From CAZYXO01 sp964651315 (GTDB taxonomy: Bacteria > Bacillota_I > Bacilli_A > RF39 > UBA660): a stretch of DNA of 16,798 nt. Shown here in pieces: positions 1-6,136 of this stretch; within the stretch, counting starts at the first letter, position 1; each line of letters opens with the position of its first letter. A model generated the notes under the pieces. It saw nothing but the letters and a program-made list of their open reading frames with translations. It did not search any database and had not been told where the DNA came from. Made by a program: the position numbers and the translations under genes. The stretch lies in NCBI GenBank assembly GCA_964651315.1, contig CAZYXO010000017.1, positions 1-16,798 on the forward strand. The letters are read 5' to 3'.

Positions 1-90
1 GTCGCCAATATCTGGGGCAGGAACGACAACACAGGCCTTCACAATCGGCTAGTTTGCGAAGCAAATCTAGCAACGATTGTGAAGGAATAG
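1..90 (+). CDS. possible 3' end of an unidentified protein gene (partial)
   Basis: Frame 1 is open from the window edge to TAG at 88-90, giving 29 residues that begin VANIWGRNDN and end LATIVKE. I do not recognise the family. The segment is clearly richer in G and C than the rest of the window, which argues either for a differently composed gene end or for a structured non-coding element. A long inverted repeat (36-85) lies inside the frame, so the open frame could be a by-product of that repeat. With only 29 codons, an open frame by chance is quite possible. Confidence 0.3.
   Translation, partial: VANIWGRNDNTGLHNRLVCEANLATIVKE
36..85. repeat. 50-nt imperfect palindrome (hairpin 1)
   Basis: The arm CCTTCACAATCG (36-47) is complementary to CGATTGTGAAGG (74-85). 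Inside it GCTAG (48-52) pairs with CTAGC (67-71) and TTTGC (53-57) with GCAAA (61-65), around a GAA loop. About 22 base pairs can form with small bulges. No T-run follows on the plus strand, so it does not look like a plain intrinsic terminator. It overlaps the possible gene end at 1-90. Confidence 0.75.
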
Positions 91-113
91 TAGTTAATTC
101 AAGGTGTGCTTTT

Positions 114-143
114 TTTTGAAAAACGACTCCTCGTTTTTCAAAA
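114..143. repeat. perfect 13-bp hairpin (hairpin 2)
   Basis: TTTTGAAAAACGA (114-126) and TCGTTTTTCAAAA (131-143) form a perfect 13-bp stem around CTCC. A T-run lies before the stem on the plus strand rather than after it, so there is no canonical terminator layout on either strand. Confidence 0.7.
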
Positions 144-187
144 GTTTGCAACTGTAGTGAAAAAGAATTATCATCAAATTTTCTTTG

Positions 188-212
188 CTACTTTCTTTTA
201 AAAAGAAAGTAG
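188..212. repeat. near-perfect palindrome (hairpin 3)
   Basis: CTACTTTCTTTT (188-199) and AAAAGAAAGTAG (201-212) are complementary about a single central A. As RNA it would form a stem of about 11 bp with a tiny loop. No T-run follows. Confidence 0.65.
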
Positions 213-264
213 AGAAAGATAGAAGAAGATACAAAAATTAAATAAAAAAATAATTGAGAGAGTT

Positions 265-299
265 TTTTTGATTTCCTTATGGATTAAGGAAATCAAAAA
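265..299. repeat. perfect 15-bp hairpin upstream of the MBL-fold gene (hairpin 4)
   Basis: Bases 265-279 (starting TTTTTGATTTCC) are the exact reverse complement of 285-299, with the 5-nt loop TGGAT. It ends 26 bases before the start codon at 326. It could be the last of a series of terminators for an upstream gene, or structure in the leader of the downstream gene. The tail after it (GTAAATATAAAATT) is not a T-run. Confidence 0.7.
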
Positions 300-325
300 G
301 TAAATATAAAATTATGGGGTGTAGT

Positions 326-1213
326 ATGAAAAAAATAAAAAAATTATTGTTATCAATTATAAGTATAGGATTATTATCTTTATTAGTTAGTAATATGGAT
401 AAAATAACCTATGCTTTTTCTAATAAAGATAATAATCCTAAAATAATAAATAATAATAAAGATAAGTTAATAGTACATTATATAGATGTAGGTCAAGGAG
501 ATAGTATATTTATTGAATTACCTAATAAAGAAACTATGTTAATAGATGCAGGAGAAAAAACTTATGGAGAAGTAGTATATAATTATATTAATAATTTAAA
601 TTATAATTATATAACTTATTTAATAGGTACTCATCCACATAGTGATCATATTGGTGGTTTACAATATATAATAGAGAATATAGAAGTAAAACATATATAT
701 ATGCCTAAAGTAGTACATACTACTAAAACATATGAAAATTTATTAACTACAATAAGTAATCATAATTTAAAAATAAATAAAGGTATTGCTGGAACTAATA
801 TAATTAATCAAGATAATTTAATAATTGATATAATTGCTCCTAATAAAGATGAATATGATGATTTAAATAATTATTCTATTGTACTTAAAATAACATATGG
901 TAATAATAAATTTTTATTTATGGGAGATGCAGAAACTTTAAGTGAAAAAGAAATAACAAGTGATGTAAGTAGTGATGTTATTAAAATAGGTCATCATGGA
1001 AGTAATACTTCTTCATCATTAAGTTTTATTAAAAAAGTAAATGCTAAATATGGAATTATTATGGTAGGTAATGATAATAAATATAATTTACCTAAAGATG
1101 ATATTCTTAAAAGATATAAAGATATAGGCACTTTAGTATATCGTACTGATATTAATGGTAATATAATTATAATTAGTGATGGAAATAATATAGAAGTAAA
1201 GAAGGATAAATAA
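326..1213 (+). CDS. secreted ComEC-like metallo-beta-lactamase-fold hydrolase
   Basis: The 295-residue protein has a basic N-terminus and hydrophobic core (about residues 2-22) typical of a signal peptide or N-terminal anchor, so it probably acts outside the membrane. The catalytic domain shows DVGQGDS (54-60), the metal-binding HPHSDH (103-108), MGDAE (199-203) and GHHGS (222-226). This is the signature set of stand-alone proteins resembling the C-terminal domain of the competence protein ComEC, a family that includes nucleases and phosphodiesterases. I chose ATG 326 over ATG 314 because GGGGTG (316-321) sits at ribosome-binding distance from 326 and overlaps the earlier ATG. The stop overlaps the start of the next gene by one base (TAATG). 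No ComEC transmembrane part is present, so a role in DNA uptake is not shown; the substrate is unknown. Confidence 0.85.
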   Translation: MKKIKKLLLSIISIGLLSLLVSNMDKITYAFSNKDNNPKIINNNKDKLIVHYIDVGQGDSIFIELPNKETMLIDAGEKTYGEVVYNYINNLNYNYITYLIGTHPHSDHIGGLQYIIENIEVKHIYMPKVVHTTKTYENLLTTISNHNLKINKGIAGTNIINQDNLIIDIIAPNKDEYDDLNNYSIVLKITYGNNKFLFMGDAETLSEKEITSDVSSDVIKIGHHGSNTSSSLSFIKKVNAKYGIIMVGNDNKYNLPKDDILKRYKDIGTLVYRTDINGNIIIISDGNNIEVKKDK

Positions 1214-1410
1214 TGAAAATAGTAATAGATAGATTTGAAGGTAATTTTGCAATAGTAGAACTTGAAAATGGTAAGATGGAAAGTATTCCTAAAAGTATAT
1301 TGCCAAGTAATGCTAAAGAAAGTGATATTATATTAATCACTATAAGTGAAGAAGAAACTAAGGAAAAAAAAGAAAATATCAATAAACTTGTAAATGATTT
1401 ATTTGTTTAA
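1213..1410 (+). CDS. DUF3006 family small protein
   Basis: This 65-residue protein starts MKIVIDRFEGNFAIVELENG, matching the DUF3006 pattern: a small beta-rich domain beginning with a VDRFEG-type motif, followed here by a charged C-terminal segment. It has no signal peptide or membrane segment. DUF3006 genes are often found next to ComEC-like metallo-beta-lactamase genes, as here. The start codon shares its A with the stop codon of the upstream gene, so the two are probably translationally coupled. Biochemical function is unknown. Confidence 0.8.
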   Translation: MKIVIDRFEGNFAIVELENGKMESIPKSILPSNAKESDIILITISEEETKEKKENINKLVNDLFV

Positions 1411-1417
1411 TAAAATA

Positions 1418-1443
1418 AAAAACCTCAAAAAAATGAGGTTTTT
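1418..1443. terminator. bidirectional intrinsic terminator
   Basis: AAAAACCTCA (1418-1427) pairs with TGAGGTTTTT (1434-1443) around an A6 loop. T-rich tails follow on both strands. It lies between the convergent DUF3006 gene and the minus-strand DUF11 gene and can serve both. Confidence 0.85.
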
Positions 1444-1495
1444 ATTCATTCATAATAAAAATATTATTATTTTTTAATAAATTAAATTTTATTAA

Positions 1496-2356
1496 TTAAG
1501 CAGTAATTGTTCCAACTATTGTTACAGTTGTTAAACCACTACCAGAAGTTGTTTTTGCAGGAATTGAAATTGTTTTAGTAACTGATGTAGGCAATATTAA
1601 TTTATTATCAGCATCAAGTGAGTAATCAGCAGCATCGAATGTAGTTGTCACTCCATTAGTTTCAGCAGTTATAGATTGAACTTGGAAGTTTTCTGGTAAT
1701 TCATCAGTGATAACAACATTAGTTGCTTCGATATTACCATTGTTTTCTAATCTAAATGTATAAGTTAATTCTTCTCCAACAGCTATTTCATCTTTATCCA
1801 CACTTTTTTCGATTGTTACATCAGCATAGTCAGCTTTAGGAAGTGTTAAACTAGGTGGAGGTGTAACTGTTACTGTAGGTCCTGAATCAGATGTTTCATG
1901 TCCAACAACTGTTACTTCATTAGTAATTTCTGATCTTGCGTCATCAACATCATTTCTTACTTTTGCAACATACATAAAGTATACTACTTCACCAGGTTGT
2001 AATGCATTTGGAATAACAGCAGTAAGTGGTGATGTACTTGTAGGTGTTACTTCTGTTAAAATATCATTTCGTAACATTACAATGCTTTCATCTAAATAAG
2101 TTAGAGGTCTAGTAGTATTATCTCCTAGATTATCTTGAACTGAAACAGCAAATAAAGGTTCAGTGCCTTCATTTTCTACTCTAATTAAGTAAGTAATATT
2201 TTCTCCAGGTCGCCATTCATTATTTAATGATGTTTTTTCAGCAGTTAAACTATAACTATCTATTAAATTTGTTGTAACAACATTAGATAGTGCAGAATCA
2301 GTATTTGTACCATGTGTATAAGTTATACTTGCAGAATTATTAATTGTATTTGGCAT
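1496..2356 (-). CDS. DUF11 repeat protein, surface or coat type
   Basis: The 286-residue protein carries two DUF11-like (Ig-like beta-sandwich) repeats. The first is around residues 40-150, with RPGENITYLIRVENEGTE. The second is around 178-283, with VGEELTYTFRLENNGNIEA followed by NVVITDELPENF. They are joined by a proline-rich linker (TVTPPPSLTLP). No signal peptide, membrane segment or LPXTG anchor is visible, so the export route is unclear; DUF11 proteins are usually cell-envelope or coat components. The start at 2356 (MPNTINNS) is preceded by GAAAGGAG seven bases upstream, which rules out the longer reading to 2407. The N-terminus (NTI.NSASITYTHGT) and the C-terminal VTIVGTI resemble leaderless DUF11 proteins I recall from Clostridia, so it looks full length. 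Its codons contain more C and G than its neighbours, suggesting high expression or transfer. Confidence 0.8.
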   Translation of the reverse strand: MPNTINNSASITYTHGTNTDSALSNVVTTNLIDSYSLTAEKTSLNNEWRPGENITYLIRVENEGTEPLFAVSVQDNLGDNTTRPLTYLDESIVMLRNDILTEVTPTSTSPLTAVIPNALQPGEVVYFMYVAKVRNDVDDARSEITNEVTVVGHETSDSGPTVTVTPPPSLTLPKADYADVTIEKSVDKDEIAVGEELTYTFRLENNGNIEATNVVITDELPENFQVQSITAETNGVTTTFDAADYSLDADNKLILPTSVTKTISIPAKTTSGSGLTTVTIVGTITA

Positions 2357-2450
2357 ATTTTTTCTCCTTTCATAAATAATATATGAACGAGAAAAACTAT
2401 CAACCACGTTGAATGACTATAAAATTATATTAAATTAAGTTTTTTAAAAT

Positions 2451-2495
2451 GTACAAAATGTACGTAATTTACATAAAAATATGTACATTTTGTAC
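2451..2495. promoter_or_regulatory. paired GTACAAAATGTAC palindromes (candidate operator)
   Basis: GTACAAAATGTAC (2451-2463) and its reverse complement GTACATTTTGTAC (2483-2495) lie 32 bases apart centre to centre, about three helical turns. Each copy is itself a palindrome (GTACA-AAA-TGTAC). They lie in the 174-base gap between the divergent DUF11 and ATPase genes. A possible ATPase promoter (TGTACA 2482-2487, 17 bases, TATATT 2505-2510) overlaps the second copy, as expected for a repressor site. A third exact copy sits in the terminator after the ATPase gene. Operator function is inferred. Confidence 0.55.
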
Positions 2496-2530
2496 AAAAT
2501 ATGATATATTTATTGTGGGTGATATATTAT

Positions 2531-3832
2531 ATGTACAGAAAAATAGAAAAAAAATTAGAGGTTTGGAAATCAAATTATAAAAAGCCGTTAATGTTAATAG
2601 GAGCAAGACAAATTGGAAAAACTTATATACTGGAGGACTTTTGCTTAAAGAATTATGCAAATTATATTTATATAAATTTTGAAAAAGATGAATCAATGAA
2701 TGAAGTGTTTAATTCATCTATTGATCCAGAAGTAATCATTGAAAAAATAGAAATAATTAGAAAAATAAATATTGATATAGATAATACAATAATATTTTTA
2801 GATGAAATTCAAATAAATGAAAATGCAATTTCATCTTTAAAATATTTTTGCGAAAGCAAAAAAAATTATAAAATTGTTTGTGCTGGTTCTTTATTGGGAG
2901 TGAAAATAAATAGATTTAAAAGTTCTTTTCCAGTAGGAAAGGTTATTATTGAATATCTTTTTCCTTTAGATTTTGAAGAATTTTTAATGGCAATTGGTGA
3001 GAATAAATTAATTACAGAAATTAAAAGACATTTTGAGTCTAATGAACCAATCTTAAATTCTATTCATGAAAAAGCACTAGATTTATATAAAAAGTATTTA
3101 ATTTTGGGTGGTATGCCAGAAATAATAAATGATTTTATTTCCAAAGAGTGTAAAATATCAAGTGTAAACTTAGATATTCAAAACCAAATAATAACATCTT
3201 ATTTAGCTGATATGAGTAAATATACAGAAAATACTGAAAGTATTAAAAATATTAAAATCTATAATGCAATTCCAAAAGAATTAGCAAGAGAAAATAATGT
3301 GTTTCAATATAGTATAGTTGAAAAAGACGCAAGAAAAGCTAGATATGAAAGTAGTCTTGAATGGTTATTAGCGGCTAATATGATAATCAAATGTGAATTA
3401 ACAGAAAGAAATGAATCTCCATTAAAGGCATATGTAAGTAATGCAAAATTTAAAATATATTTAAATGACTCAGGCCTTTTAAGAGCACTTTCAAATATAG
3501 AATATAATGAAATATTTTTAGATAAAAATGAATTGTTTAATGGAGTTTTAGCAGAAAACTATGTTGCATGTGAATTTTTTTCTAGTAATAAAGAATTATA
3601 TTATTATACATTTAATAAATATGAAATTGATTTTTTAATAAAAATTGATGGAGATATAATTCCTGTAGAAGTAAAATCAGGAATAAGAAATAGGAGTAAA
3701 AGTTTAAATGAATACGTTCTTAAATATAATCCAAAATATAGTATAAGAATATCTAAAAAGAATTTTGGATTTGAAAACAACATTAAATCTATTCCATTAT
3801 ATGCTACATTTTGTTTATCTAATTTAGATTAA
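2531..3832 (+). CDS. AAA ATPase with C-terminal DUF4143 / nuclease-like domain
   Basis: This 433-residue protein has Walker A GARQIGKT (24-31), Walker B IIFLDEIQ (87-94), a sensor-like CAGSLLGV (117-124) and FPLDFEEF (145-152), characteristic of the AAA_14/DUF4143 ATPase superfamily. The C-terminal third has LNDSGLLRAL, AENYVACEF (E342), EID (365-367) and VEVKSG (379-384). The spacing E...D...ExK resembles a PD-(D/E)XK nuclease core and appears intact. ATG 2531 is preferred over 2501 because GGGTGA (2517-2522) precedes it. No partner gene lies in the same transcript: it is flanked by a divergent gene and a terminator. Such ATPases are abundant and variable in gut bacteria and archaea, and their cellular role is not established. 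The second ATPase (4677-5882) is a different branch, not a duplicate. Confidence 0.85.
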   Translation: MYRKIEKKLEVWKSNYKKPLMLIGARQIGKTYILEDFCLKNYANYIYINFEKDESMNEVFNSSIDPEVIIEKIEIIRKINIDIDNTIIFLDEIQINENAISSLKYFCESKKNYKIVCAGSLLGVKINRFKSSFPVGKVIIEYLFPLDFEEFLMAIGENKLITEIKRHFESNEPILNSIHEKALDLYKKYLILGGMPEIINDFISKECKISSVNLDIQNQIITSYLADMSKYTENTESIKNIKIYNAIPKELARENNVFQYSIVEKDARKARYESSLEWLLAANMIIKCELTERNESPLKAYVSNAKFKIYLNDSGLLRALSNIEYNEIFLDKNELFNGVLAENYVACEFFSSNKELYYYTFNKYEIDFLIKIDGDIIPVEVKSGIRNRSKSLNEYVLKYNPKYSIRISKKNFGFENNIKSIPLYATFCLSNLD

Positions 3833-3854
3833 ATGCACAAAATGTTCAAAATAT

Positions 3855-3891
3855 ACTATAAAAAACGTACAAAATGTACGTTTTTTATAGT
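3855..3891. terminator. bidirectional terminator containing the GTACAAAATGTAC motif
   Basis: Bases 3855-3871 and 3875-3891 form a perfect 17-bp stem with an AAA loop. The stem starts ACTATAAAAAACGTACA, and its descending arm includes T6. It lies between the convergent ATPase gene (stop at 3830-3832) and the TtcA-like gene (stop at 3895-3897). The top of the hairpin is an exact GTACAAAATGTAC (3867-3879), the sequence that is paired upstream of the same ATPase gene. A degenerate copy, GCACAAAATGTTC, lies at 3835-3847. Confidence 0.8.
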
Positions 3892-3894
3892 TTG

Positions 3895-4671
3895 TTATTT
3901 ATTTATATAATTAATAATAGTTTTTAAATTAACATTTTTAGTACTATTTAAGATATTAATATCAATATTTTCATTTTGTTTTCTTAAAGTATTTATTAAT
4001 TCTTTTATTTCTTTTCTTTTAGAATTAATATTTTCATGATTATTCTTTTTCGTAAAACTACAAGCACAATTAATAAATGTTAAATTATTAAAATTACACC
4101 AATTAATAATATCTTTTTCTTTTACATAATAAAGTGGTCTTATAAGTTCCATTCCTTCATAATTTGTACTATTAAGTTTAGGCATCATAGTTTTAAATTC
4201 ACCATTATAAAACATACTAAGGAGTATAGTTTCAATAACATCATCAAAATGATGTCCTAAAGCTATTTTATTACAACCAATTTCTTTTGCTTTATTATAT
4301 AAGTGACCTCTACGCATTCTAGCACATAAATAACATGGATTTTCTTTATTTAATTTGTTAGCAACTTTAAACACATCAGTATCAAATACAGTTAAATCAA
4401 TATTTAATAATTTAGCATTAATGATAATAATATCTAAATCTTTTTTACTATAACCTGGATTCATACAGATATATTTTAATTCAAAGTTAATTTTCCCATG
4501 TTTTTTTATTTCTTCTAAACATTTAGCTAGTAAAAAAGAATCTTTTCCACCACTAATACAAACTGCTATAACATCATTATCTTTAATTAAATCAAATTCT
4601 TTAACAGCATCAATAAACTTATTCCATATAGTTTTACGATATGTTTTAATAATACTTTTTTCGATATTCAT
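3895..4671 (-). CDS. TtcA-family tRNA-thiolation type ATP pyrophosphatase
   Basis: The 258-residue protein has the PP-loop SGGKDS (40-45), which binds ATP and adenylates the target base. It also has the CxxC pair in CYLCARMRRG (C113, C116), GHHFDDVIET (139-148) and a later Cys pair, NCAC (C202, C204). CxxC plus a distal Cys is the arrangement that holds the [4Fe-4S] cluster in TtcA-type tRNA 2-thiolation enzymes, which install 2-thiocytidine at position 32. The exact substrate cannot be read from sequence. ATG 4671 is preferred; a TTG at 4695 would overlap the upstream ATPase by 19 bases. The visible ribosome-binding site (AGAAAGATAA) is weak, so coupling to the upstream gene, whose stop is only 5 bases away, is likely. 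A cysteine desulfurase, the usual sulfur source for this chemistry, starts the divergent operon at 6137. Confidence 0.8.
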   Translation of the reverse strand: MNIEKSIIKTYRKTIWNKFIDAVKEFDLIKDNDVIAVCISGGKDSFLLAKCLEEIKKHGKINFELKYICMNPGYSKKDLDIIIINAKLLNIDLTVFDTDVFKVANKLNKENPCYLCARMRRGHLYNKAKEIGCNKIALGHHFDDVIETILLSMFYNGEFKTMMPKLNSTNYEGMELIRPLYYVKEKDIINWCNFNNLTFINCACSFTKKNNHENINSKRKEIKELINTLRKQNENIDINILNSTKNVNLKTIINYINK

Positions 4672-4676
4672 AATAT

Positions 4677-5882
4677 TTATCTTTCTAGCAGCCAATCAAT
4701 AATATTTTTATGTATGATTCCATTTTGAGATAAGTCTATAGTGTCTGTTGATATAACATATTTAGGATAATTATCACTTATAATGTTATAAACACCAAAT
4801 TCTCTATCAATTATCTCATCATATAATTGATAAGCAACTTGAAAATATAATTTTTCTTGAAATTTAGTAGCAATAAAATCAATTTCTCCATTTTCTAAAT
4901 TACCAACTTTTACATCATATCCTCGAGATAATAACTCATTATAAACAATATTTTCTAAATATGCTCCCAATTGTTGTTTTTTTGAAGTATTCATAACTTG
5001 ACCAATTCCTAAATCTGTTAAATAGTATTTATATTTACCATTTAATATTTTTTTACCCCTGACATCATATCTTTGAGCTTTGTGAATAAGTAGGGCTTTA
5101 CACATATACTCTAAATAATTATAAATTGTATTTTTAGCAACACTTCTATTTTCTGCTTCAAAATAATTTGTTAAGTTTTCTGCGGAAAAAGTTTGAGAAG
5201 GTGTTGTTACAATATATTCTACAACTCTATTAAATAAATCTAAATCTTTAATATTAAATCTATTAATAATATCTTTGATTACAATTGAATTATAAATATC
5301 GGATAAATATATTATTGTTTGTTCTTCCCCATCCATTAAAAATCTTTGTGGCATTCCACCCCAAATTATATAATTATCAAACTCTTTTTTTAATTCATAT
5401 TTATTTAGATTTATGATGTTTTTTAGTTCACATACTTCTTTAAAAGTAAAAGGATAAAGTTTGAAACTTACATATCGCCCAGAAATTTGTGTAGCTAATT
5501 CAGAAGAAAGTAAATCGCTGTTAGAACCACTGATAAATATAGATATTTTGTCTTTTAATTCAGCTTTAAATGAATTTACTGCTAATTCCCATTTCTCTAT
5601 ATTTTGTATTTCATCAATAAACACATAATATTTAAAATTTGATATTAGTTTTTCTTTTATATACTTATATAAATCATCATCGTTTTTTATAAATGAATAT
5701 TCTTTTAGTTCCATATTTATATAAATAATATTTTCTTGTTGTACACCTTTTTCTTTTAATTCATCCATTATTTGGGTTAATATAATCGATTTCCCACATC
5801 TTCTAATACCTGTTATTACTTTAATGAGATCTTGTTCATAAAATGGTCTTATTTTAGATAAATATTTTTCTCTAATAATCAT
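4677..5882 (-). CDS. ATP-binding protein, COG1373-like AAA ATPase with DUF4143 domain
   Basis: This 401-residue protein has Walker A GIRRCGKS (25-32), Walker B YVFIDEIQ (86-93), the sensor-like ISGSNSDLLSSELATQISGR (117-136) and LYPFTFKEV (142-150). These are hallmarks of the AAA_14 plus DUF4143 proteins common in gut bacteria. The middle part resembles a winged-helix segment (about 212-272). The C-terminus has E310 and EIDF (333-336), but the ExK found in the other ATPase here reads QVA (348-350), as is usual in this branch, so nuclease activity is unlikely. ATG 5882 is chosen over GTG 5900 because AAGGA precedes it; that element overlaps the GTG reading. It is followed at 5 bases by the TtcA-like gene on the same strand. 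A very good promoter (5906-5934) drives it. Function is unknown. Confidence 0.85.
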   Translation of the reverse strand: MIIREKYLSKIRPFYEQDLIKVITGIRRCGKSIILTQIMDELKEKGVQQENIIYINMELKEYSFIKNDDDLYKYIKEKLISNFKYYVFIDEIQNIEKWELAVNSFKAELKDKISIFISGSNSDLLSSELATQISGRYVSFKLYPFTFKEVCELKNIINLNKYELKKEFDNYIIWGGMPQRFLMDGEEQTIIYLSDIYNSIVIKDIINRFNIKDLDLFNRVVEYIVTTPSQTFSAENLTNYFEAENRSVAKNTIYNYLEYMCKALLIHKAQRYDVRGKKILNGKYKYYLTDLGIGQVMNTSKKQQLGAYLENIVYNELLSRGYDVKVGNLENGEIDFIATKFQEKLYFQVAYQLYDEIIDREFGVYNIISDNYPKYVISTDTIDLSQNGIIHKNIIDWLLER

Positions 5883-5905
5883 AATTATTCCTTCTTTCAC
5901 TTATA

Positions 5906-5934
5906 ATTGTAAACTATAATTTTCTTTTTGTCAA
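5906..5934 (-). promoter_or_regulatory. sigma-A promoter for the ATPase-TtcA-like pair
   Basis: Read on the minus strand: TTGACA (5934-5929), exactly 17 bases, then TACAAT (5911-5906), 23 bases before the ATG at 5882. The -35 box lies inside the left arm of the long inverted repeat at 5921-5972, so a protein bound there would block it. Confidence 0.75.
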
Positions 5935-5972
5935 TTTTGTATTGTATAAAATACAAAATTGACAAAAAGAAA
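5921..5972. repeat. perfect 23-bp inverted repeat over the -35 box
   Basis: Bases 5921-5943 are the exact reverse complement of 5950-5972, separated by GTATAA. Each arm holds TTGACA facing outward (5934-5929 minus, 5959-5964 plus) and an ATTTTGTAT box. A third ATTTTGTAT lies at 5974-5982. The position suggests an operator or a DNA-level structure rather than a terminator: there is no T-run after the stem, and the minus promoter would start transcription after it. Confidence 0.75.
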
Positions 5973-5991
5973 TATTTTGTATTTTAAGAAT

Positions 5992-6041
5992 TTATTACAA
6001 ACAAGACCATATTTTATCATGTATGGTCTTGTTTGTAATAA
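5992..6041. repeat. perfect 20-bp inverted repeat in the divergent region
   Basis: Bases 5992-6011 pair exactly with 6022-6041 around a 10-base loop (TTTTATCATG), with a GACC/GGTC core near the loop. TAATTTTTA follows on the plus strand, so it could act as a terminator, but no plus-strand gene ends upstream. It may insulate the 6137 operon from plus-strand transcripts started at the outward TTGACA at 5959. Function is uncertain. Confidence 0.65.
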
Positions 6042-6086
6042 TAATTTTTATCTGTTAGAAGAAATTAAAAGTTTATTTTAAAATAT

Positions 6087-6115
6087 TTTACAAATAAGCG
6101 TATTTAAACTATAAT
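6087..6115 (+). promoter_or_regulatory. sigma-A promoter of the ten-gene operon
   Basis: TTTACA (6087-6092), exactly 17 bases, then TATAAT (6110-6115). The expected start of transcription is near 6122, right at the ribosome-binding site (GGGTGAAG, 6122-6129), so the leader would be only about 15 bases and leaves no room for a riboswitch. Confidence 0.75.
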
Positions 6116-6136
6116 AAATATGGGTGAAGTTATAAA

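Noticed and set aside
2451..3891. Insertion sequence or MITE made of the ATPase gene with palindromic ends
   Set aside because: The ends are short palindromes, not long terminal inverted repeats, no target-site duplication is evident and the gene is not a transposase. Kept only as a possibility in a finding.
6016..6136. Riboswitch or T-box leader before the cysteine desulfurase
   Set aside because: The predicted transcription start at about 6122 leaves only about 15 bases before the start codon, and no T-box, SAM or other conserved core is visible.
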